Of a stretch of DNA of 64,000 nucleotides, positions 35,321-43,984 are shown piece by piece. The number at the start of each line of letters is the position of its first letter. The first letter of the stretch is position 1. The notes under the pieces are model-generated. The model saw only the letters and a program-made list of their open reading frames with translations. It had not been told where the DNA came from and made no database searches. The position numbers and the translations under genes were made by a program. Origin of the DNA: Nocardioides oleivorans. Its GTDB lineage: Bacteria; Actinomycetota; Actinomycetes; Propionibacteriales; Nocardioidaceae. The stretch covers positions 2,604,001 to 2,668,000 of the forward strand of contig NZ_SDWT01000001.1 of NCBI RefSeq assembly GCF_004137255.1, given 5' to 3'.

Positions 35321-36753
35321 CCAGGCGCTGGACCGCCGCGGAGCTCCTCGACCTCGTCTTCGACGAGGGCTCCTTCGTGTCGTGGGACGAGCCGATCGAC
35401 CTGTCCTACGCCGACGCGTCCCCGGACTCCGGCTACCGCGCCGCGCTCGAGGCCGCCGCCGAGAAGGCCGGCACCGACGAGTCCGTGCTGACCGGCCGGG
35501 GCGAGGTGCGCGGGCGTCCGGTGGCGGTCGTGGTCAACGAGTTCCGTTTCCTCGCCGGCTCGATCGGTCGGGCCGCCGCCGACCGGATCACCGCCGCCGT
35601 GCGCCGGGCCACCGCCGAGGGCCTGCCCCTGATGGCGAGCACCGCGTCGGGCGGCACCCGGATGCAGGAGGGCACGCCCGCCTTCGTGCGGATGGTCGAG
35701 ATCTCCCGCGCGCTGATGGACCACCGGGCGGCCGGGCTGCCCTACCTGGTGCACCTGCGCCACCCCACGACCGGCGGCGTCTACGCCTCGTGGGGCTCGC
35801 TCGGCCACGTCACCGTCGCCGAGCCCGGCGCCCTGGTCGGCTTCCTCGGGCCCAAGGTCTACGAGGGCCTGCACGGTCGCCCGTTCCGCCCGGGGGTGCA
35901 GGTCGCGGAGAACCTCGCCGCCACCGGCGTCATCGACGGCGTCGTCCCTGCCGAGCACCTCCCCGAGATGCTCGACCAGGCGCTCGCCGTGCTCGTCGAC
36001 GGCCCCGGCCCCGGCCGACTGCCCGCGCGGGAGCCGCGCCCGATCGGCGACCACGCCGCCTGGGACAGCGTCGAGCGCACCCGGCGTACGGACCGGGTGG
36101 GCGTGCGCGACCTCCTCGCCCACGGTGCCACCGGGACCCTGCAGCTCCGCGGCACCGACGAGGGTGAGCGCGACTCGACCGTGCTGGTGGCCCTCACCCG
36201 CCTCGACGACCAGCCGTGCGTCGTCATCGGGCAGGACCGCTCGCGCCAGACGCCCGGTCACGCGATGGGTCCCGGCGCGCTGCGCGAGGCCCGCCGCGGC
36301 ATGCGCCTGGCCCAGGAGCTCGGCCTGCCGCTCGTCAGCATCATCGACACCCCCGGCGCCGAGCTCTCGCCCGAGGCCGAGGAGCGCGCCATCGCCGGCG
36401 AGATCGCCCGCTGCATCGCGACCCTCACCACGATGAGCGTGCCCACCGTGTCGGTGATCCTCGGCCAGGGCTGCGGGGGAGGGGCGCTCGCCTTCCTCCC
36501 CGCGCGCACGGTCGTGGCGACCGAGCACGCCTGGCTCTCACCGCTCCCGCCCGAGGGGGCGAGCCTGATCGTGCACGGCGACACCGCCCACGCCGCGGAG
36601 ATGGCCTCGCGCCAGCACATCCGGGCCACCGACCTCCTCGCCGACGGCGTGGTCCAGCACGTCGTGCCCGAGGTCGAGGGCGAGTCGTCCGCCGACCTCG
36701 CCGTCGCGGTCGCCGCCGAGATCGGGGCCCGCCTGCGCTCGCTCCGTGCCTGA
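35317..36753 (+). CDS. Fused acyl-CoA carboxyltransferase (beta+alpha) protein
   Basis: The 478-residue protein starts at a GTG overlapping the previous stop. The N-terminal half is AccD-like (LLDLVFDEGSF, STASGGTRMQEGTPAFV, HPTTGGVYASWGSLG) and the C-terminal half AccA-like (LGLPLVSIIDTPGAELSPEAEE, GQGCGGGALAFLPA). No zinc-finger Cys motif is present at the N-terminus and there is no biotin carboxylase or BCCP gene nearby. It could serve a biotin enzyme elsewhere, or act as a decarboxylase on malonyl-CoA in this operon; the second idea is inference. Confidence 0.83.
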   Translation: MTRRWTAAELLDLVFDEGSFVSWDEPIDLSYADASPDSGYRAALEAAAEKAGTDESVLTGRGEVRGRPVAVVVNEFRFLAGSIGRAAADRITAAVRRATAEGLPLMASTASGGTRMQEGTPAFVRMVEISRALMDHRAAGLPYLVHLRHPTTGGVYASWGSLGHVTVAEPGALVGFLGPKVYEGLHGRPFRPGVQVAENLAATGVIDGVVPAEHLPEMLDQALAVLVDGPGPGRLPAREPRPIGDHAAWDSVERTRRTDRVGVRDLLAHGATGTLQLRGTDEGERDSTVLVALTRLDDQPCVVIGQDRSRQTPGHAMGPGALREARRGMRLAQELGLPLVSIIDTPGAELSPEAEERAIAGEIARCIATLTTMSVPTVSVILGQGCGGGALAFLPARTVVATEHAWLSPLPPEGASLIVHGDTAHAAEMASRQHIRATDLLADGVVQHVVPEVEGESSADLAVAVAAEIGARLRSLRA

Positions 36754-36767
36754 TCCGGTGCGGGGCG

Positions 36768-36811
36768 GTGAGTGAGCCACATTCCACGAGTCGGGAATGT
36801 GGGTCACTCAC
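36768..36811. repeat. 18-bp-arm palindrome (terminator or REP-like)
   Basis: Left arm GTGAGTGAGCCACATTCC (36768-36785) pairs with the right arm (36794-36811) at 17 of 18 positions around an 8-base loop. It begins 15 bases after the carboxyltransferase stop and could terminate that operon, although no T-run follows. Confidence 0.75.
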
Positions 36812-36978
36812 CGCTGGGCGGCGTGTCGTTGGGCGGCCCGGATGAAGCGGTGCCACAGCCACAGGTGGCGCGCACGGAATGTGGCTCACTCACCGCTGGG
36901 CGGCGTGTCGTCGCGCGGCCCGGATGAAGCGGTGTCACAGCCACATCCGGCGCGCACGGAATGTGGCTCACGCACCGC
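36794..36978. repeat. 82-bp tandem repeat, two copies plus a partial third
   Basis: Units begin GGAATGTG at 36794, 36876 and 36958. Each contains the right palindrome arm, CCGCTGGGCGGCGTGTCGTC-like sequence and CCCGGATGAAGCGGTG. The third copy decays after about 20 bases. No gene is supported in this 264-bp gap between the operon and ku. Confidence 0.85.
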
Positions 36979-37017
36979 CCGCGGCAGGAGTACGACGACG
37001 ACGCGCCGGCGGCAGGC

Positions 37018-37953
37018 TCAGCTGGCCTTCTTCGCCGCAGCCTTCTTGGTGGTCGTCTTCTTCGCGGCCGACTTCTTGGCGGCGGTCTTCTTCGCAGCGG
37101 TCTTCTTGGCCGGTGCCTTCTTCTTCGCGGCGGTCTTCTTCTCGGCCGGGGCCTCGTCCGACTCCTCGCCACGGGCGGTCTTGGCGGCGGCGACCGACTT
37201 CTGGAGCGCGGCCAGCAGGTCGACGACCTCGCCGGAGGTCTTGGTCGAGGTCTCGGTGCGCTTGATCTCGCCGCCGTCGATCTTCGACTTCACCAGCGCC
37301 TCGACGGCACCGGCGTAGTCGTCCTCGAACTCGCTCGCGTCGAAGTCGCCGGCCAGGGTCTCGACGAGCATGTGGGCCATCTTGACCTCCTGCGGCTTGG
37401 CGTCGTCGACCTCGACCTTGAAGTCGGGCACGCGCACCTCGTCGGGCCACATCATCGTCTGCAGCACGATGACCTCGCCGGCCTCGGTCTCGCGCACGCG
37501 CAGCACCGCGATCGTCGTACGTTGGCGCAGCGCGACCGTCACGACCGCCATCCGGTCGGCGTCCTTGAGCGCCTGGCGGAGCAGGGCGTAAGGCTTGGCG
37601 CCCTGGCCCTCGGGCTCGAGGTAGTAGGACTTCTCGAAGAGCAGCGGGTCGATCTGCTCGCGAGGCACGAACTTCTCGACCGCGATCTCGCGCGACGACG
37701 TCGACGGCAGCTCGGCCATGTCGTCGTCGGTGAGGATGACCATCTCGCCGTCCTCGGTCTCGTAGCCCTTCGCGATGTCGGCGTAGGCCACCTCCTCCCC
37801 GTCGAGGGAGCAGACGCGCTGGTACTTGATCCGGCCGCCGTCCTTGGCGTGGACCTGCCGGAAGGACACGTCGTGGCTCTCGGTGGCGGCATACAGCTTC
37901 ACCGGCACGCTCACCAGGCCGAAGGAGACCGCGCCCTTCCAGATCGCTCGCAT
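37018..37953 (-). CDS. ku: Ku protein of bacterial NHEJ
   Basis: The 311-residue protein starts MRAIWKGAVSFGLVSVPVKLY, the standard bacterial Ku beginning. The Ku core (residues 1-255) includes RIKYQRVCSLDGEEV and FDASEFEDDYAGAVEALV. The tail (about 265-311) is a run of AAKK-type repeats that should add non-specific DNA binding. Ku encircles double-strand ends and recruits the ligase. It is divergent from the ligase and polymerase genes. A TATCGT box 6 bases before the ATG suggests a leaderless mRNA. Confidence 0.95.
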   Translation of the reverse strand: MRAIWKGAVSFGLVSVPVKLYAATESHDVSFRQVHAKDGGRIKYQRVCSLDGEEVAYADIAKGYETEDGEMVILTDDDMAELPSTSSREIAVEKFVPREQIDPLLFEKSYYLEPEGQGAKPYALLRQALKDADRMAVVTVALRQRTTIAVLRVRETEAGEVIVLQTMMWPDEVRVPDFKVEVDDAKPQEVKMAHMLVETLAGDFDASEFEDDYAGAVEALVKSKIDGGEIKRTETSTKTSGEVVDLLAALQKSVAAAKTARGEESDEAPAEKKTAAKKKAPAKKTAAKKTAAKKSAAKKTTTKKAAAKKAS

Positions 37954-37959
37954 GCGACG

Positions 37960-37965
37960 ACGATA
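37960..37965 (-). promoter_or_regulatory. Predicted -10 box of leaderless ku transcript
   Basis: On the minus strand TATCGT is followed by CGTCGC and the ATG. Confidence 0.45.
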
Positions 37966-38017
37966 TCCCGCACCACGGACAGAGGGGAGCGACGATCGGA
38001 CCTGATTGACTGCAGTC

Positions 38018-38941
38018 GTGCGTCCGATGCTCGCCAGCAAGACCGACCGCGTGCCCACGGGCGCGCAGTGGCTGCACGAGGTCAAGTGGGACGGTGTGCG
38101 GGTGCTGGTCGACGTGCGCGACGGCGTGGCCCGGATGACCAGCCGCAACGACAACAACGTCACCGCCGCATGGCCCGAGCTGAGCGCCGCGCCGCTGGGG
38201 GACCGCGACCTGATGGTCGACGGCGAGGTGATCGCCCTCAACGAGCGCGGCGTCCCCGACTTCCGCGTGCTCCAGCACCGCATGCACCTGCGCAACGCCA
38301 CGGAGGTCGCGCGGCTGGTGAGGACGGTCCCGGCCACGCTGATGGTCTTCGACCTGCTGCGCCTTGACGGCGATGACCTCACCGCCCGCCCCCTCGAGGA
38401 GCGCCGCGCCCTCCTCGAGGAGCTCCCGCTCGCCGAGTCGACGTGGCAGGTGCCACCGGCCTACGACGACGGCGACATGCTGTTCGCCGCCACCCTCCAG
38501 CAGGGGCTCGAGGGCGTGGTCAGCAAGCGCCGCACCTCGCGCTACCGCTTCGACCAGCGCAGCGAGGACTGGCGCAAGCTCGCCCACCGCTACCGCGGCT
38601 CGTTCGTCGTCGGTGGCTGGCGCCCCCAGGTCGGTACGACGAACCGGCTGGCCGCGCTGCTCGTCGGCGAGCAGACCGCCGACGGCCTGCTCTACCGCGG
38701 CCGGGTCGGCAGCGGCATCGCCGGCGCCACCAGCAAGCGCCTCGCCGACCTGCTCGCACCGTTGACCAGCGACGCCAGCCCCTTCGCCGACGAGGTCCCG
38801 CGCGTCGACGCCGAGGGCACCTTCTGGGTCGAGCCGCGTGTCGTCGTCGACATCGACACCCACGGCCTGGGCTACGAGCGGTTGCGCCAGCCGTCGTTCC
38901 AGGGCGTGCGCGACGACCTCTCCCCTGAGGACCTGGGATGA
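38018..38941 (+). CDS. ATP-dependent DNA ligase (LigD ligase-domain type)
   Basis: The 307-residue protein has the nucleotidyltransferase motif I EVKWDGVRV with the AMP-accepting Lys23, MVDGEVIALNE (motif III), MVFDLLRLDG, EGVVSKRRTSRY (motif IV) and WRKLAHRYRG (motif V). A small OB domain follows (VGGWRPQVG, RVGSGIAG). It seals DNA ends with ATP in NHEJ. Unlike the three-domain LigD of Mycobacterium, the ligase is separate; the polymerase is the next gene, overlapping by 4 bases. No phosphoesterase domain is seen in this block. Confidence 0.92.
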   Translation: MRPMLASKTDRVPTGAQWLHEVKWDGVRVLVDVRDGVARMTSRNDNNVTAAWPELSAAPLGDRDLMVDGEVIALNERGVPDFRVLQHRMHLRNATEVARLVRTVPATLMVFDLLRLDGDDLTARPLEERRALLEELPLAESTWQVPPAYDDGDMLFAATLQQGLEGVVSKRRTSRYRFDQRSEDWRKLAHRYRGSFVVGGWRPQVGTTNRLAALLVGEQTADGLLYRGRVGSGIAGATSKRLADLLAPLTSDASPFADEVPRVDAEGTFWVEPRVVVDIDTHGLGYERLRQPSFQGVRDDLSPEDLG

Positions 38942-39852
38942 GCCCCACCAACGAGGTCCACGTCGACGTCGAGGGCCGCACCCTCACCATCAGCAACCTC
39001 GACAAGGTCCTCTACCCGCGCACCGGCACCACCAAGGGCGAGGTGCTCAACTACTACGCCCAGGTCTCGCCGGTGCTGCTGCCGCACCTGAAGGACCGCG
39101 CCGTCACCCGGATCCGCTGGCCACACGGCGTGGAGGGGTCGAGCTTCTTCGAGAAGAACGCGCCGGCCGGCACGCCGTCGTGGGTGCGTACGGCCACCGT
39201 CTCCACCACCGGCTCGCGCACCGGCAAGGGCGACGGCACCCTGCGCTTCCCGATCTGCGACGACCTCGCCACGCTCACCTGGCTGGCCAACCTCGCCGCG
39301 CTCGAGCTGCACGTCCACCAGTGGACGGTCGACGCGAAGGGGCGCCCGCGCAAGCCCAACCGCCTCGTCATCGACCTCGACCCGGGCGAGCCGGCCGGGC
39401 TGCACGAGTGCGCGCAGGTCGCGCTGCTCGTGCGCGCCGCCCTCGCCGAGCGCGACCTGGGGTGTACGCCGGTCACGAGCGGCAGCAAGGGCCTCCACCT
39501 CTACGCGCCGCTGCCCGACACCGGCCGCGGGTCGCTCGACAGCGACGGCACGACCACGGTGGCCAGGGAGGTCGCCGAGGCGCTGCAGAAGGAGCACCCC
39601 GACCTCGTCACCGCGACCATGACCAAGGCCAAGCGCCCGGGCAAGGTCTTCCTCGACTGGTCGCAGAACTCCGGGTCCAAGACCACCGTCTCGCCGTACT
39701 CCCTGCGCGGGCGCGACCGGCCGACCGTCGCCGCTCCGCTGACGTGGGACGAGGTCGAGGAGGGTGCCGAGGACGACCTCGCGCTCGACCAGCTCACCTT
39801 CGACCAGGTCCTCGAGCGGGTGGCCGCGATGGGTGACGTGTTCGAGGCCTGA
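38938..39852 (+). CDS. LigD-type primase-polymerase (NHEJ)
   Basis: The 304-residue protein overlaps the ligase stop. Motifs of the archaeo-eukaryotic primase fold are RLVIDLDPGEP (the two metal-binding Asp), VTSGSKGLHLYAPL and FLDWSQNSGSKTTVSPYSLRGRD. It fills gaps and adds (ribo)nucleotides at broken ends before ligation. The length fits stand-alone LigD polymerase domains. Ku, ligase and polymerase together form a complete minimal NHEJ set. Confidence 0.93.
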   Translation: MSPTNEVHVDVEGRTLTISNLDKVLYPRTGTTKGEVLNYYAQVSPVLLPHLKDRAVTRIRWPHGVEGSSFFEKNAPAGTPSWVRTATVSTTGSRTGKGDGTLRFPICDDLATLTWLANLAALELHVHQWTVDAKGRPRKPNRLVIDLDPGEPAGLHECAQVALLVRAALAERDLGCTPVTSGSKGLHLYAPLPDTGRGSLDSDGTTTVAREVAEALQKEHPDLVTATMTKAKRPGKVFLDWSQNSGSKTTVSPYSLRGRDRPTVAAPLTWDEVEEGAEDDLALDQLTFDQVLERVAAMGDVFEA

Positions 39853-40054
39853 ACCCCTCCGGATCTGCCCGATGTGGCCCGGATGCCCGGTCGTGCCCGG
39901 ACACGCCCGAATGCTGGACAGCGATTGTCAAGGGATTTCGAACCCGCCGACGGGTGCCCGGACGTGTCCGAAACGGCCCGGATGCGTCGATTCTTTTGCC
40001 CGCCGTGACCGCCTTGAGGATCTCCCGTGGATCTCGAAAACGCACTCTTTACCC

Positions 40055-40201
40055 ATGTCCCGCATCCTGCTGATCCCCCTCGCGGTGATCCTTGCTGCTG
40101 GTGGCGTCGTTCTCGGGCCCGGCGAGGACACCCCCGCCTCGCCGGCCCAGACGAGCCTCACCCCCACGCGCGACATGGGCATTCACGCCACCTTCCGCTG
40201 A
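40055..40201 (+). CDS. Small secreted or membrane peptide
   Basis: A 48-codon frame starts MSRILLIPLAVILAAGGVVLG, a good signal peptide or single helix, then PGEDTPASPAQTSLTPTRD. Third positions are strongly G/C like real genes here. It ends 22 bases before the response regulator start. No ribosome-binding site is evident. The 200 bases upstream contain CCCGGAC/GTCCG-type repeats (for example CGGACACG near 39898 and CGTGTCCG at 39963). A real gene is likely but unproven. Confidence 0.45.
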   Translation: MSRILLIPLAVILAAGGVVLGPGEDTPASPAQTSLTPTRDMGIHATFR

Positions 40202-40210
40202 ACCGCCCTC

Positions 40211-40216
40211 TATGCT
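40211..40216 (+). promoter_or_regulatory. Predicted -10 box of leaderless response regulator transcript
   Basis: TATGCT is followed by 7 bases and the ATG at 40224. Confidence 0.45.
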
Positions 40217-40223
40217 CAACGGC

Positions 40224-40913
40224 ATGGCGCACGACGTACTGGTGGTTGAGGACGAGGAAGACATCGCCCTCCCGCTGATGCGCACCCTGGAACGTGAGGG
40301 CTACGAAGTCAGTCGGGTCTCGGGTGGAGCAGAAGCGGTGAGCTTCGTGATCGACGAAGGTCCGGCGGTCGTCATCCTCGACCTGGGCCTCCCCGACATG
40401 GACGGCATCGACGTCTGTCGCCAGATGAGATCTGATGGATATCTGGGCGGAATCATCATGGTCACCGCCCGGGCCGGTGAGCTCGACCGCGTCGTCGGGC
40501 TCGACGTCGGCGCCGACGACTACCTTGCCAAGCCCTTCGGCCTCGCCGAGCTCCTCGCGCGTGTGCGCGCGCTCCTGCGCCGCAGCGCCCTCGTCCCGGC
40601 CGACGACACGACCGTGACGACCTCCTCGGGCCTCAAGATCGACGCCGCCTCGCGCCGCGTCCACCTGGGTGAGAAGGAGATCGCGCTGACCGCCAAGGAG
40701 TTCGACGTCCTGGCCGTGCTGGCGTCCAACCACGACAAGGTCGTGCCGCGCGAGACGTTGATGAACCAGGTCTGGGACCAGAACTGGTACGGCTCGACCA
40801 AGACCCTCGACGTGACCATCGGTCGCCTGCGCAGCAAGCTCGAGGCCGCCGAGGCCGGCGAGCGCGTGGTCGCCATCCGCGGCGTCGGCTTCCGGCTCGA
40901 GACCGGCTCCTGA
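40224..40913 (+). CDS. OmpR/PhoB-type response regulator (orphan)
   Basis: The 229-residue protein has a receiver domain with EDE acidic pocket, phospho-acceptor Asp53 (VVILDLGLPDMDG), Thr in MVTARAG and Lys in LAKPFG. A C-terminal winged HTH follows (LTAKEFDVLAVLASNHDKVVPRETLMNQVW, VAIRGVGFRLE). It is a two-component DNA-binding regulator, but no histidine kinase gene is adjacent. The start at 40224 follows the -10 box; an in-frame ATG at 40212 overlaps that box and is less likely. Confidence 0.9.
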   Translation: MAHDVLVVEDEEDIALPLMRTLEREGYEVSRVSGGAEAVSFVIDEGPAVVILDLGLPDMDGIDVCRQMRSDGYLGGIIMVTARAGELDRVVGLDVGADDYLAKPFGLAELLARVRALLRRSALVPADDTTVTTSSGLKIDAASRRVHLGEKEIALTAKEFDVLAVLASNHDKVVPRETLMNQVWDQNWYGSTKTLDVTIGRLRSKLEAAEAGERVVAIRGVGFRLETGS

Positions 40914-40970
40914 CGCTCCGGTCCATACCGGTTTCTTTACCGTCCGCGTGGACGGGGCCACGATGCTCGG

Positions 40971-43916
40971 ATGGCCATCCGGGCGGCCCTCGAGCTGCGC
41001 GTGCACGGCGTGCACGGCACGTCCCCCTCGTCCATGCTCGGCGTCCCGGACCCCGAGCAGGTCGCGGGCGACGCCATCACCGGCGTCTTCCGCGCCGACG
41101 GGCCGCTCCCGCGACGTGAGCTGCTGCCGGGACACGCGGTCGAGGCGTACTCCTGGGGTGCGCTGACCTCGGCGGTCAAGGGGGCGCTCGGCTGGGTGCA
41201 GCGCGTGCTCTGGCTCGGCCTGCTGCCCTTCGCGCTCGTCAACCTCGCCTACTGGGCGCGGCTGCACGTCAGCGACGCCGACGGCCGCGGCCGCTGGGGC
41301 GCCACGATGGTGCGCTGGGCGGCGCTGCTGCTCACGATGATGATCGTCCTGACCGGCTGCTTCATCGCCGTCGACCTCGTCGCGTGGCAGTGCTACCGGG
41401 GTGGCACGAAGAGCTGCGACGTCCTGCCCGGCTTCCTCGACTTCATGATGTTCCTCGCGCCCAGCCAGCGGCTCGCGGTGGCGGCGCTGGTGCCGCTGGC
41501 GGGGATCGGCGTGATGTGGTTCCTCTCCCGCCAGTCGCTGGCGCGCTACGAGGCCTGCTCCGACAGCCGCGAGATGGTCGGCGGCGGGACCCACCTCCTC
41601 CAGGACCCCAGGTTCTGGTCGTCGACGCGGCGCACGCTGCGGCTGCAGCGCATCCACCTCGCCGGTGCGATCGCGACCGTGATGGCGTACGTCGGCGCGC
41701 AGGTCGACCGCCTCGCCGGCCGCCCCGGGTGGTGGACGCCGGCGGCGGTCGTGATCCTGGCGGTGGCCTTCGGGGCGCTGGCGCGGGCCCACCCGCAGGA
41801 CCTCGAGCACCGCGGGGTCGAGGAGGACGAGCGCTCGCCGGACCACTGGGCCGAGCACTTCCTGCGGCTGTCGATCCTCGCCGTCGTCGCGCAGCTCGGC
41901 TGGCTCGTCTCGCCGTGGGCGGGGGAGCGGTCGCTGGGGTGGGACTCCTCGGCCGGCTGGTACGGCCACAACCTCTGGTTCATCGGCGTGTTCGTGGCGA
42001 TCTCGGTGGTCAACATCGCCGTCTTCGCGGCCGGCCGGCTGAACCGGGCCGGGTCGTGGCTGGTGATCGGCCTCTTCGTCGCCGCGGCGGTCTTCGCGAC
42101 CTGGCTCAGCCTCGGTGTCGAGGGGGAGCGGACCGGTGCGCAGGTGCGGCCGATCCTCGCGGTGACCGGGTCCTTCGCCCTCGTCTTCTTCCTGCTCATG
42201 CTCGTCTGGCAGCTCGGCCAGCGTCGCCACCACCCGCAGGAGGCGTGGAACGGCGGCGCCGCGGCCGTCCTGATCGGGGCCGCCGGCTGGATCGCCCTGC
42301 TCTTCACCACCGCGGCGGTCACCGCGACCGCCGACTACCTCAACGGCTCCGACCAGTCGGTGTCCGACCTGACCTCGGCGCAGCGGGCGGTCGGTGACAC
42401 CGCCGCGCCCGACGAGGTGGCCAACGCCGACCCCGACCTCGTCGTCGTGCTGTCCGAGGAGGCCGTGCTCCGCGACGGCGTCGTGGTGATGGCCGCCGAC
42501 GGCCCCCAGGTCGTCAGCGGCGTCGTCGAGGTGGGCACCGCCGAGGTCGCCGACGGTGCCCTGCGCCGGGTGCTGCCGGACACCGTCGTACGCCGCGGGA
42601 CGCTCGAGCTCGAGGGCGACACGATGCGGCTCGTCGACACCTGCTGGATCGACGCCGGGGACCATGTGCCGTCCACCTGCCACCCGGAGACGCCCGGCTT
42701 CATCTCCGGTGCGGAGGTGACCGTCACGGGACAGGCCGTCGCCATCGCCCCTGACGGCCGGGTGCGGTTGGAGGTCGCGCGGCCGCCCAACACCCCGCTC
42801 GTCGTCCCGCAGGTGCTGGTCTGGGCGCCCGTCGTGCAGGTGCTCTGGGCGCTGCTCGCCGCCCTCATCGCCCTCGCCTGCGCGGCCCGGCTCAAGCACC
42901 GGATCGGCGCCGACATCAAGGCGTACGTCGTCCAGGACCGGGTGCCGACGGAGTCGCGGCTGGACGTGCGGCGCAAGCGGCTGCGGGCGGCGTACGCCCA
43001 CCGCTCCGAGCGGCTGATCGAGCTGCTCGGCGCGATGACCGTCGTGTCGGTGCTGGCGCTGCTGTGCCTGTCGGCGACCGGGCTGCCCCCGAACACGCTC
43101 GTCGCGACGCTCTTCCCGGACTGGCGCAGCGACCTGCCGCACCTGGTGCAGAGCCTGTCGCTCTACGTCGTTCTCGGGCTGAGCGCGAGCCTGGTGCTGC
43201 TGAGCAGCTACGTCCGGCGCTCGGAGGCGACCCGCAAGGCGGTCGGGATCCTGTGGGACCTCACGACCTTCTGGCCGCGGGCGGCGCACCCGCTGAGCCC
43301 TCCCTGTTATGCGGAGCGGGTGGTACCCGAGCTGACCACGCGCGTGCGATGGGGCCTCGAGCGCGGCGGGATCGTCATCCTGTCGGGGCACAGCCAGGGA
43401 TCGCTGATCGCGGCGGCGACGCTCATCCGGCTCGACCGCCGCGAGCTCGACCACGTCCGGCTGGTGACGTACGGCAGCCAGCTGCGCGCCCTCTACAGCC
43501 GGGTCTTCCCGCGGGTGCTCGGCCCCGCGGTGCTGGGCGGCACCCCGACGCACGGCACGCCGACCTTCTCCGACGCGCAGCCCGACGTGCCCACCGACTG
43601 CGGCAACGCACCCGTCGGGCCACCGGGCACCGGCACGCTGTGGGACCTGCTCGGGGTGGACGGCTGGCGCAACATATACCGCCGCTCCGACCCGCTCGGC
43701 TGGCGGGTCTTCTCCGACGGGAAGTCACCCTTCGACGTGCGCGCCGCCGAGGTGCCGCTGCGCGTGGCCGGGGACCCCGGGCCGCCGGTGGCCACGCACT
43801 CGGGCTACCAGCACACCTTCGAGTACCGCGAGGTCGTCTCCGGCTGGCTCGTGGAGCCGCTCGTCCACGACGCCTTCTGGACCATCGCGGAGGTGCAGCC
43901 CCTGCCGAAGCCCTGA
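40971..43916 (+). CDS. Large polytopic membrane protein with alpha/beta-hydrolase motif
   Basis: The protein has 981 residues. The N-terminus has LRVHGVHGTSPSSMLG, like the oxyanion region of lipases. About ten transmembrane helices follow in two groups (about 70-450 and 610-740) separated by a soluble beta-rich part. The C-terminal region has ILSGHSQGSLIAAATLI, a GxSxG nucleophile elbow, and a possible late His (VATHSGYQHTFEYRE). A membrane-embedded lipase or esterase is suggested; the family is not named with certainty. It follows the regulator in the same direction, 57 bases apart. Confidence 0.72.
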   Translation: MAIRAALELRVHGVHGTSPSSMLGVPDPEQVAGDAITGVFRADGPLPRRELLPGHAVEAYSWGALTSAVKGALGWVQRVLWLGLLPFALVNLAYWARLHVSDADGRGRWGATMVRWAALLLTMMIVLTGCFIAVDLVAWQCYRGGTKSCDVLPGFLDFMMFLAPSQRLAVAALVPLAGIGVMWFLSRQSLARYEACSDSREMVGGGTHLLQDPRFWSSTRRTLRLQRIHLAGAIATVMAYVGAQVDRLAGRPGWWTPAAVVILAVAFGALARAHPQDLEHRGVEEDERSPDHWAEHFLRLSILAVVAQLGWLVSPWAGERSLGWDSSAGWYGHNLWFIGVFVAISVVNIAVFAAGRLNRAGSWLVIGLFVAAAVFATWLSLGVEGERTGAQVRPILAVTGSFALVFFLLMLVWQLGQRRHHPQEAWNGGAAAVLIGAAGWIALLFTTAAVTATADYLNGSDQSVSDLTSAQRAVGDTAAPDEVANADPDLVVVLSEEAVLRDGVVVMAADGPQVVSGVVEVGTAEVADGALRRVLPDTVVRRGTLELEGDTMRLVDTCWIDAGDHVPSTCHPETPGFISGAEVTVTGQAVAIAPDGRVRLEVARPPNTPLVVPQVLVWAPVVQVLWALLAALIALACAARLKHRIGADIKAYVVQDRVPTESRLDVRRKRLRAAYAHRSERLIELLGAMTVVSVLALLCLSATGLPPNTLVATLFPDWRSDLPHLVQSLSLYVVLGLSASLVLLSSYVRRSEATRKAVGILWDLTTFWPRAAHPLSPPCYAERVVPELTTRVRWGLERGGIVILSGHSQGSLIAAATLIRLDRRELDHVRLVTYGSQLRALYSRVFPRVLGPAVLGGTPTHGTPTFSDAQPDVPTDCGNAPVGPPGTGTLWDLLGVDGWRNIYRRSDPLGWRVFSDGKSPFDVRAAEVPLRVAGDPGPPVATHSGYQHTFEYREVVSGWLVEPLVHDAFWTIAEVQPLPKP

Positions 43917-43984
43917 GAGGGATAGGACGGAACAGTCGCTCCCAACCCGCCCGTTCTGCAGGGGGAGCCTGCTGTTGCTGGCTC

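Noticed and set aside
36794..36978. 82-bp repeats considered as a CRISPR array
   Set aside because: Units are adjacent and nearly identical along the full 82 bases, without variable spacers, and there are no cas genes.
40158..43553. A 1131-codon open frame on the minus strand opposite the response regulator and membrane protein genes
   Set aside because: The composition is typical of a GC-driven shadow frame and it spans two well-supported genes and their promoter.
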